A model generated the notes under the pieces. It did no database searches and was not told where the DNA came from. It saw only the letters and a list, made by a program, of their open reading frames with translations. A stretch of DNA of 5,438 bases from DATMFV01 sp964651005 (GTDB lineage Bacteria > Verrucomicrobiota > Verrucomicrobiia > Chthoniobacterales > Chthoniobacteraceae): assembly GCA_964651005.1 (NCBI GenBank), contig CAZYVL010000144.1:1-5438 (forward strand), written 5' to 3'. Below are positions 1-5,438 of the stretch, one piece after another; position 1 is the first letter of the stretch, and every line of letters starts with the position of its first letter. Position numbers and translations under genes: made by a program.

Positions 1-3
1 GGA

Positions 4-891
4 TTATAGCTCCTCGACGTTGTATCGATGTTCTTTTTTATGAGAAACCAAAGGGTTGTCGCGATCAGCAGCGAGACGAGCTTCGCCCCCCAGTTGTTCA
101 GAATCAGATTCTTCATACTTCTCTAGCAGCAAGAGTTGGCCAAGGCGGCGCTTGAAGCCGTCGGGATCGAAGTTGCGCTCTACGCGCCCCCGGTGGCAAA
201 TCGAAACGATCCCCGTCTCCTCGCTCACCACAATGGCGATGGCGTCGCTCTCCTCGGTGATCCCGAGCCCGGCGCGGTGGCGCAGGCCGAGGTTGCGGTC
301 GAGATCGTGCCGCTGGCTGATCGGGAAGACGCACGCCGCCGCCAGCACGCGGTCGTTGCGGATGATGACGCCGCCGTCGTGCAGCGGCGTCTTGGGGTGG
401 AAGACCGTCACCAGCAGCTCCGGGGAGAGCTCCGAGTCGATCTTCACGCCCGTTTCCGCCATCGGGTGGATGTTCGTGTCGCGCTCCAGCGCGATGAGCG
501 CGCCGAACTGCCGGTTGGAGAGTTCGAACGCCGCTTCGGTGAGCAGTTCGATCGTCTCGCGGTTCTGCGTGGCGGTGGCGAAGACGTGCTGGCTGCCGAG
601 CGCGGCGAGGGCGCGCCGCAGCTCCGGCTGGAAGATGACCACGAGCGCGATGGCCAGGAAGGCGGTGAAGGAGCGGATCAGCCAATAGATGACCTGCAAC
701 TGGAGCAGTTGCGAGACCAGCGTGAACGTCAGCAGCAGCACCAGCAGCCCGGTGAGCACTTTCGCGCCGCGCGTCCCCCGGAAATAGAGGTAGCTGTAAT
801 AGATGACGACCGTGAGAATCGCGATCTCCACGGGAGAACGCCAGTTCTCCGCGATGAAGTCGAAAATCTGGCTGGTCGCTCCCCAGATCAT
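4..891 (-). CDS. cdaA: Diadenylate cyclase CdaA (membrane-bound, DAC/DisA_N domain)
   Basis: This 295-residue protein should condense two ATP molecules into the second messenger c-di-AMP at the inner face of the cytoplasmic membrane. Three hydrophobic segments lie near residues 20-37, 44-63 and 66-87, the usual CdaA N-terminal arrangement, and the DAC domain follows at about 88-255. The nucleotide/metal motif is HDGGVII at 171-177 (family consensus DGA, here DGG), and the second signature is RHRAG at 204-208, followed by the conserved stretch SDAIAIVVSEETG at 215-227. The tail from about 256 is charged and low in complexity, as is common. The start ATG (889-891) overlaps the folP stop, giving an ATGA-type junction, so translation is probably coupled. 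A GGAGG on the minus strand (905-909) lies 13 bases upstream, rather far for a Shine-Dalgarno. In many bacteria a ybbR/cdaR regulator gene follows cdaA; it would lie beyond the left edge and cannot be checked. The family call is secure, and activity is inferred from intact motifs. Confidence 0.95.
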   Translation of the reverse strand: MIWGATSQIFDFIAENWRSPVEIAILTVVIYYSYLYFRGTRGAKVLTGLLVLLLTFTLVSQLLQLQVIYWLIRSFTAFLAIALVVIFQPELRRALAALGSQHVFATATQNRETIELLTEAAFELSNRQFGALIALERDTNIHPMAETGVKIDSELSPELLVTVFHPKTPLHDGGVIIRNDRVLAAACVFPISQRHDLDRNLGLRHRAGLGITEESDAIAIVVSEETGIVSICHRGRVERNFDPDGFKRRLGQLLLLEKYEESDSEQLGGEARLAADRDNPLVSHKKEHRYNVEEL

Positions 892-1721
892 GCCGAAAGG
901 ATCGCCTCCGCCAGGCGAAGCGCCTCCGCGTTGGCCTTCACATCATGAACGCGGAACACCTGCGCCCCCAGCTTGCGGCCAAGGCTCGTCACGGCCAGCG
1001 TCGCCCAGAGTCGTTGCTCCATGTCCATGTTTTGACTCTCCTTCCCGAGAAAGGATTTGCGCGAAACCCCCAGCACCATCGGCCGCCCCTCCACCCGCAG
1101 TTCCTCCAGCTGCCGGAGCAGCGCGAGGTTGTGCGAACGGGTCTTTCCAAAGCCGATGCCCGGGTCGAAAACGATGCACCGGGGGTCGATGCCGGACCCT
1201 AGCGCGCGCAGCCAGCGCTGTCTAAGAAATTCCCGTACCTCCGGGATCAGCGTGCCGTACCACGGGCCGTCCTGCATGGTCTTGGGCGTCCCCTTCATGT
1301 GCATGAGCACCACCCCGGCGCCCGACTCCGCCACGAGCTTGAGCATCTCCGGCTCGCGCAGCGCCGTGATGTCGTTGACGATCTCCGCCCCGCGCTCCAG
1401 CGCCGCCCGCGCGACGGCGGGCTTGTAGGTGTCGATGGCGATGGCCGCCTTGAGCCGCCCCTGGAGCTTCTCCAGCACGGGGAGGACGCGCGCAAGCTCC
1501 TCCTCTTCGGAGATCGGGTCGGCCCCCGGGCGGGTCGATTCCCCCCCCACGTCAATGATTTCCGCCCCCTCGGCTTCCATTTGCAGGGCGTGTTCCAGCG
1601 CCGCGTCGGGCGAGGCAAAGCGTCCTTTGTCGGAGAAGGAATCAGGAGTTACGTTGAGCACGCCCATGAGCACCCCGCGTGCGGTGAGGTCAAATTCGCG
1701 ATTTTTCGTCTTCCAAATCAT
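888..1721 (-). CDS. folP: Dihydropteroate synthase (folate biosynthesis)
   Basis: This 277-residue cytoplasmic enzyme joins p-aminobenzoate to 6-hydroxymethyl-7,8-dihydropterin diphosphate to give 7,8-dihydropteroate, and it is the sulfonamide target. The family motifs are present in order along the TIM barrel: GVLNVTPDSFSD (20-31), GAEIIDVGGESTRPG (52-66), AIDTYK (95-100), GAEIVNDI (111-118), VLMHMKGTPKTMQ (138-150), FDPGIGFGKT (185-194), GVSRKSFLG (218-226, with the pterin-binding lysine at 222) and RVHDV (257-261). Length is normal for the family. The start is well fixed: an in-frame stop (TGA, minus strand, 1728-1730) lies two codons upstream, and the next ATG (residue 19) would remove the usual N-terminal strand. 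No clear Shine-Dalgarno is visible before it. It is the first gene of a two-gene unit with cdaA, overlapping by 4 bases. Nothing suggests acquired sulfonamide resistance (the sul genes are diverged FolP relatives); this looks like the housekeeping copy. Confidence 0.97.
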   Translation of the reverse strand: MIWKTKNREFDLTARGVLMGVLNVTPDSFSDKGRFASPDAALEHALQMEAEGAEIIDVGGESTRPGADPISEEEELARVLPVLEKLQGRLKAAIAIDTYKPAVARAALERGAEIVNDITALREPEMLKLVAESGAGVVLMHMKGTPKTMQDGPWYGTLIPEVREFLRQRWLRALGSGIDPRCIVFDPGIGFGKTRSHNLALLRQLEELRVEGRPMVLGVSRKSFLGKESQNMDMEQRLWATLAVTSLGRKLGAQVFRVHDVKANAEALRLAEAILSA

Positions 1722-1829
1722 CGTAGGTCAGTTTCGAATCAAGTGGTTTCCGGCTGCCGCGTGGCGTTCCGGGAGGTTCTCTTTCCGGGATTGCGCCGCG
1801 GCCCGCACGGACACACCGTATCAAACAGA
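1722..1829. promoter_or_regulatory. Divergent intergenic region between folP and the M29-like peptidase
   Basis: These 108 bases separate two genes transcribed away from each other, so they must carry the promoter of at least the plus-strand gene and probably that of the folP-cdaA unit. I cannot pick out convincing -35/-10 boxes on either strand. The only internal pattern is an exact direct repeat TTCCGGGA (1767-1774 and 1783-1790, 16 bases start to start), with a partial third copy TTCCGG at 1748-1753. The regulatory role is inferred from gene orientation only. Confidence 0.4.
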
Positions 1830-2999
1830 ATGAAGCTCATGCACACAATCACCAATCCGCCCTCTTCTTCGCGTTCCTTCCCCCCCTTCAGCCTGGCGCG
1901 GCTCCTGAAAACGGTTTTTGCCCCGAAAGGGGGTGAGCGAATCTGTATCCTCATCGACCTGAAAGACCCGCGCGACATTACCGGTCTGCGCTTCCTCCAG
2001 GACCCGGCTCTGACGATCCAGCGGCACGCCTACGAGGACTTCTACCTCGCCCTGCGCAACGGCATCCTCGCCGAACTCGGCCTCGTCGGGGGCAATCTCT
2101 ACGCCTACGAGATCACCGGGGGGAGCAACCTCGATCTCCCAGAACTCGCCGTCGCCCCGGACGGGCGGGAGCTCTCGCTGGAGAAAGACATCTGCGCGAA
2201 CTACGACCTGATCCTCTGCATCTCCACCTACTCGGCCACCGCCCCGCTGACGGCCTTCGCCAAGAAGTACGGCTTCCGCGGTGCGACGCTCCACGGGGTG
2301 AACCCGATCATCCTCTCCTCCGGCCTTGCCGTCGATTACGACGAAGTGAGCCGCGACGCGGAAAAACTCCGGCTCGGCATGACAAAGGCCGACGCCGTGG
2401 AGATTGACTTCGACGTGGCAAGCCGCCGCCACACGCTCCGGCTGGAGCTTGGCCGCCAGGAAGCGCAGAAAAGCCACGGCCTCTGCCGGGGCGGCCCCGA
2501 CGTGGCGAACCTCCCCGCAGGCGAGATCTACTTCGTACCGACCGGTGCGGAAGGCGAGTTCCCGCTCAAGTACGAGGACGGAACGCTCGGCCTGATGCGC
2601 GTCACCGGCGGGCGGGTCGTCGAGGCCACGCTGCTCAACGGCAACCCGGAGACCATCGCCGCCCACAACGCCAAGCTCCAGTCCGACCCGATCACCGGCG
2701 CGCTGGGCGAGCTCGGCTTCGGCACGCAGGAACTCCCCGTCTCGGGCCGCGACATCCAGGATGAAAAAGTGCTCGGCACGCTCCACGTCGCCACAGGCCG
2801 CAGCGACCATCTCGGCGGCCATCTCACGCCCGATCTCTTCGCCAACAAGATGAACGCCACGCACGACGACATTCTCTTCGCCCCGCACAAGACCCCGGAG
2901 GTCAACGTCACCCAGGCGCGGATGTTCAAGGATGGCGAGGTGAAGGTGTTGATCGAGAACTTCCAGCCCCGCTACATGCGCGAACTGCTGGAGGCATAG
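1830..2999 (+). CDS. M29-like metallopeptidase (aminopeptidase T/S-type fold)
   Basis: This 389-residue protein is predicted to be cytoplasmic, with no signal peptide or membrane segment. The C-terminal half resembles peptidase family M29 (leucyl aminopeptidase, aminopeptidase T), two-metal exopeptidases. Candidate metal ligands in family order are E232 (NLPAGEIYFVP), E294 (ALGELGFGT), H319 (GTLHVATG), and H345 with D347 (THDDILF). The N-terminal half (about 36-200) is an alpha/beta region that I recognise less clearly. The tyrosine usually found seven residues after the third ligand (HxAxGxxY) is aspartate (D326) here, so peptidase activity is uncertain. The start at 1830 (ATG) is chosen because the frame further upstream runs antisense through folP and does not read like protein; an ATG at 1839 is an equally plausible start. 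No clear Shine-Dalgarno is seen before either. The gene is monocistronic in this view, divergent from folP and convergent with the terminase. The fold family is likely; substrate and activity are unknown. Confidence 0.7.
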   Translation: MKLMHTITNPPSSSRSFPPFSLARLLKTVFAPKGGERICILIDLKDPRDITGLRFLQDPALTIQRHAYEDFYLALRNGILAELGLVGGNLYAYEITGGSNLDLPELAVAPDGRELSLEKDICANYDLILCISTYSATAPLTAFAKKYGFRGATLHGVNPIILSSGLAVDYDEVSRDAEKLRLGMTKADAVEIDFDVASRRHTLRLELGRQEAQKSHGLCRGGPDVANLPAGEIYFVPTGAEGEFPLKYEDGTLGLMRVTGGRVVEATLLNGNPETIAAHNAKLQSDPITGALGELGFGTQELPVSGRDIQDEKVLGTLHVATGRSDHLGGHLTPDLFANKMNATHDDILFAPHKTPEVNVTQARMFKDGEVKVLIENFQPRYMRELLEA

Positions 3000-3031
3000 C
3001 GGCAGCGGCAAAGCCGCCCCCGGTCTACCGG
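3000..3031. terminator. Candidate short hairpin between convergent genes
   Basis: The peptidase stop (2997-2999) and the terminase stop (3025-3027 on the minus strand) are 25 bases apart. In and around the gap lie a perfect inverted repeat GCGGC (3005-3009) - AAA - GCCGC (3013-3017) and a second small one, CCGG - TCTA - CCGG (3020-3031), which reaches into the terminase end. Neither is followed by a T tract on either strand, so a classic intrinsic terminator is not shown. A hairpin that slows convergent transcription is possible, but five paired bases in GC-rich DNA can easily arise by chance. Confidence 0.25.
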
Positions 3032-4845
3032 TGGAGCGGCTTCCATCTGTGGAGATCGGCGGGCTTTGTCGGGCGGGAACGAACCGCCCGCACCGGACGG
3101 TACGGCGTGGCCCGGGCGAGGTGATGCACCGCCATTGCCAGCGCCATCACGTCGTCGTCGTGCCGCCCGGGCAGCGCCGCCTCGCGGCCATCCTCGTGCA
3201 CGACGAAGCTCCCCAGCTCGTCCACCAGGTGCGGGTCGTGCAGGTCGAGCGGCGGGTCGCCGTCGATCGCCCGGCTCAGCGAGGCGACCACCAGCGGCTT
3301 GGTCGCCGCGTTTGTCTGGAAGCCGAGCTGGCCGCCCCCTTCCACGCCCATTGCCCCTGTTCCTGAGGCAGCGCGCCGCTTGAAGAGCGGCATCCCCGCG
3401 CGCCGCAGCCCTTCGAGCAGCGTCAGCCCCATCGGCACCTCCACGCCCACCAGGCACCGCCCGTAGTAGAGGCAGAGCGCGATCACCTTCTCCTCCAGCA
3501 CATGCCAGTCGTCCAGGCATGGCGGGCGCAGCCGGGCGACTAGCCGGGCGTTGCCATGCGTCCCGTCCGGGTCGGCAAACGCCTGCCGCAGCACGAGCAC
3601 GGAATGCCGGTCGGGGTTGTGGCTCTCGCGCGTCTGCTCGCGCCCGGTCGCGGTGTCGCACCAGATCAGGTAGCGCCGCCCCTCGCGCGGCTCTTCCCAG
3701 AGCTGCGCCCAGCCCGCTTCATGCGGCTCAAACGCGATCTCCTCCCCCTTCCGGCGCAGGAAGCCGGTGCGCGGCGGCTGCGTGCCCGCCATCGCGCGCA
3801 GCCGCGTCATCCCCGTTGTGGAGAACCGGGGCCGCCCGCTGCTCAAGAACGCGCTCCGGTCGTCCTCGGGATACTCCTGGCTGAAAAGCTCCTCGCGGCC
3901 TCCGCACTTCTCCGCCAGCGTGCGCCGCCGCCACGCGATCTGCCCCGGGCTCCAGCCGTAAAGCGTCCGCCCTTGCCGCTCCCCCTCGTTCAGCGCCGCC
4001 TCCATCGCCGCCGCCTCCGCTTCGGAAACCGGCACGCACCCATCCTCAAAGGCGAACCACGGCGCAAAAATCCGGATCCAGCCGTTCCCCCGCTCGCCCG
4101 CCGCGAACCGGTCCAGCGCCGCCGCCTCCAGCCACCGCTCGTAGAACCACCCTCCCGCGCCGTTGGCCGTCGTCTCCACGATGGCGACGCTCCGTGGCAC
4201 ATCGGCCAGCGAGTTGAGGAGCGAGAGCATCGTCTTCTCGGCGCACTTCTCCCCTTCGTTGGGGAAATGGGCCGCCTCGGAGACATGGAGCACCTGCAAG
4301 GTGCCCGAGCGCCCGGCGCGGGGGTTTTCCGCCGTGTCCTTGTCGATGCGGCTCCAGAGCTTGCCGTGGCGCGTGAGCGTCGCGCTCGTGGTGGTCGCCT
4401 GCCAGCGCGTGCCCCAGGGGAAGTCGTCGTTCTCCGCGTAGCGCGCGGTGATCGCGAAGAGATTATCGGAGTTCTTGTAGCGGTCGGCGATTTGCACGGC
4501 GCGGGAGCGGAACCGGCGGCAATGGTGGTAGACGATCGCCGCGCTCACGGTGCTGCTCCCCTTCTGCCTCGGCTTGAGTGCCAGCAGACGGCACGGCACC
4601 CCGCGCGCCATGCACCACTCGTAAGCCTCCAGAATGCGAAGCTGGTAGAGATTCGGATCGGGCCGCACCAGGCGTTGATCTTTCGTCAAGATCCGGCCAC
4701 AGGTGGCAAACCAAAGCGCCGCGCTCTCCAGGATGCTGGATACCGCTTCGCTTCCCTTTTTTGCATCCCCGCCGTCGCAAATAAAAGAATTCTTGTTTTT
4801 GATAACCGAGCGCCGCTTTTCCGGCGTTTTTCGATGAGACTCCAT
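3025..4845 (-). CDS. Phage-type terminase large subunit (ATPase plus nuclease), isolated
   Basis: This 606-residue protein looks like a complete DNA-packaging terminase large subunit, the motor that pumps DNA into a phage prohead and cuts the concatemer. ATPase part (about 60-260): P-loop variant KPRQKGSST (91-99), Walker B-like strand LQVLHVSEAAHF (183-194, catalytic E190, with S-E instead of D-E), and coupling motif ETTANG (224-229). RNase H-like nuclease part (about 385-580): D397 in LIWCDTATG, E469 in VGVEVPM and the triple D563-565 in GRHDDDVMALA. The order and spacing fit terminases, and the length is in range. The start ATG is the first possible one: an in-frame TAG (minus strand, 4855-4857) lies three codons before it. 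No Shine-Dalgarno is obvious, and residues 1-35 are lysine-rich, encoded by AT-richer DNA and unlike the rest, so the true start could lie later. No other phage gene adjoins it: a peptidase gene ends 25 bases downstream and a divergent membrane-protein gene lies upstream. GC content resembles its neighbours, so it is not an obviously recent arrival. Confidence 0.88.
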   Translation of the reverse strand: MESHRKTPEKRRSVIKNKNSFICDGGDAKKGSEAVSSILESAALWFATCGRILTKDQRLVRPDPNLYQLRILEAYEWCMARGVPCRLLALKPRQKGSSTVSAAIVYHHCRRFRSRAVQIADRYKNSDNLFAITARYAENDDFPWGTRWQATTTSATLTRHGKLWSRIDKDTAENPRAGRSGTLQVLHVSEAAHFPNEGEKCAEKTMLSLLNSLADVPRSVAIVETTANGAGGWFYERWLEAAALDRFAAGERGNGWIRIFAPWFAFEDGCVPVSEAEAAAMEAALNEGERQGRTLYGWSPGQIAWRRRTLAEKCGGREELFSQEYPEDDRSAFLSSGRPRFSTTGMTRLRAMAGTQPPRTGFLRRKGEEIAFEPHEAGWAQLWEEPREGRRYLIWCDTATGREQTRESHNPDRHSVLVLRQAFADPDGTHGNARLVARLRPPCLDDWHVLEEKVIALCLYYGRCLVGVEVPMGLTLLEGLRRAGMPLFKRRAASGTGAMGVEGGGQLGFQTNAATKPLVVASLSRAIDGDPPLDLHDPHLVDELGSFVVHEDGREAALPGRHDDDVMALAMAVHHLARATPYRPVRAVRSRPTKPADLHRWKPLHR

Positions 4846-4979
4846 CGTTTCAGGCTAGCAAGGCGTGTTTTTCAGGCGATCCGGGGGCGGCCCGTGAGCG
4901 CCTTTTTCCCGGTGGCCCGGGAGATGCTTTTTGGAATCGGTAGCCCCGGAAACCCCGGTAACCCCCAGGGCAAAACGCC
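4846..4979. promoter_or_regulatory. Divergent intergenic region between terminase and membrane-protein genes
   Basis: These 134 bases separate divergent genes and should contain their promoters. I see no convincing -35/-10 pair. Close to the plus-strand start is a short imperfect tandem array with a 9-base period: CCCCGGAAA (4944-4952), CCCCGGTAA (4953-4961) and the diverged CCCCCAGGG (4962-4970). The last unit supplies the AGGG that may act as ribosome binding site for the gene at 4980. The regulatory role is inferred from orientation. Confidence 0.4.
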
Positions 4980-5438
4980 ATGAAACTTCTCCTCCGCATC
5001 CCGCTGCTCCTGGTCATGGCCTGGCTGGCGATGGAGGCCTTTGTCGCCTACGCCTGCCGGTTTACGGAAGGCTACCCGGTGTGGCCGCTCGTCGGCCTTG
5101 GCATCGCCACATGGGCGTATCTCCGGCTCCGGCCAGGCCACCGGCGGCCCCGGCCCGTGAACTACGATGCCCGGCAGAGCCTCTACGCCACGCTCTTTCT
5201 CGTGCTCGCCGTGGTCGGTTCCGCAGCGGTACTCCAGGCCCGGGGCGAAAAAGCGTTCGAACCGGCCTGGTGGCTCCACCTCGCCGCGCTGACGTTCTTC
5301 ATCCTGCTCATCCCGTATCTCCTTGGTCGTCCCTTTTTACGGGCGCAGAACCGGATCATGGCTCTCTCCGCGTTCGCGCTGCTGGGGCTGCTCTGGGCGG
5401 GGACCGATCTCGGCTGCTGCGTGCTGGTGGACCAGATC
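4980..5438 (+). CDS. Unidentified multi-spanning membrane protein, 5' part only
   Basis: An open frame of 153 codons runs from the ATG at 4980 to the window edge with no stop, so the gene is cut at its 3' end. An in-frame TAA at 4959-4961 shows that this ATG is the first possible start, and a weak Shine-Dalgarno (AGGG, 4967-4970) sits 9 bases before it. The translation opens MKLLLRIPLLLVMAW and is strongly hydrophobic, with likely membrane segments near residues 6-26, 33-50, 66-86, 97-116 and 126-148. Short basic or polar loops join them, for example the arginine/proline-rich stretch at 51-60. The basic residues before the first segment and in that loop are the only topology hints. A signature of tryptophan, tyrosine and charged residues that would name a family is not apparent to me. 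It could be the N-terminal membrane region of a larger enzyme, since the visible part shows no soluble domain. It is divergent from the terminase and I see no functional link. The gene is real with good confidence; its function is unknown. Confidence 0.8.
   Translation, partial: MKLLLRIPLLLVMAWLAMEAFVAYACRFTEGYPVWPLVGLGIATWAYLRLRPGHRRPRPVNYDARQSLYATLFLVLAVVGSAAVLQARGEKAFEPAWWLHLAALTFFILLIPYLLGRPFLRAQNRIMALSAFALLGLLWAGTDLGCCVLVDQI

Noticed and set aside
136..948. Plus-strand open frame (270 codons) opposite cdaA
   Set aside because: It is an antisense shadow of a clearly conserved cyclase and shows no domain.
1299..1829. In-frame 5' extension of the peptidase gene
   Set aside because: It runs antisense through folP and the divergent intergenic region. 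The translation is low in protein-like character until the methionine at 1830.
1821..3011. Long minus-strand open frame (396 codons) fully opposite the peptidase gene
   Set aside because: It mirrors the plus-strand gene in GC-rich DNA, its composition is typical of antisense translation, and the plus strand carries the recognisable metallopeptidase motifs.
3556..4983. Long plus-strand open frame (475 codons) opposite the terminase
   Set aside because: The translation is rich in R, P, A and L with no recognisable domain, while the minus strand holds the complete set of terminase motifs.
4872..5279. Minus-strand open frame (135 codons) just upstream of the terminase, tempting as a small terminase subunit
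   Set aside because: It is rich in G, P, R and H, shows no helix-turn-helix character, and lies opposite the hydrophobic plus-strand gene, which has an upstream in-frame stop and a plausible ribosome binding site.
1..5438. Search for tRNA, rRNA, CRISPR arrays, insertion sequences, attachment sites and riboswitches
   Set aside because: No cloverleaf, regularly spaced repeats, transposase motifs, paired terminal inverted repeats or recognised riboswitch core were seen by eye. No duplicated tRNA end marks an integration of the terminase.

Overview
The window is a GC-rich bacterial chromosomal segment with dense coding, short intergenic gaps and no RNA genes, CRISPR arrays or insertion sequences that I can see. 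A diadenylate cyclase gene coupled to folP, together with the style of the proteins, suggests a Gram-negative lineage, possibly of the Verrucomicrobiota/PVC type. This is a guess from protein character, because no taxonomic marker gene is present.

Layout. Bases 4-1721 (minus strand) hold a two-gene operon, folP (dihydropteroate synthase) followed by cdaA (membrane-bound diadenylate cyclase), which overlap by 4 bases. A 108-base divergent intergenic region (1722-1829) separates it from a plus-strand gene at 1830-2999 for an M29-like (aminopeptidase T type) metallopeptidase. That gene converges, with only 25 bases between stop codons, on a minus-strand gene at 3025-4845 for a 606-residue phage-type terminase large subunit. 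The terminase has recognisable ATPase and nuclease motifs. A second divergent intergenic region (4846-4979) leads to a plus-strand gene, starting at 4980 and cut by the window edge, for a multi-spanning membrane protein I do not recognise.

How the genes relate. folP (folate synthesis) and cdaA (c-di-AMP synthesis) are translationally coupled housekeeping genes. The peptidase is a separate transcription unit. The terminase is the outlier: it sits alone among ordinary chromosomal genes, with no small terminase, portal, capsid or integrase gene visible in the window, yet it is full length. It is either a decayed-prophage survivor, part of a larger element outside the window, or a domesticated packaging motor. 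This is the most interesting point in the window. A second is that the M29-like peptidase keeps all five family metal ligands but seems to lack the family's catalytic tyrosine. I found no convincing new multi-gene system.
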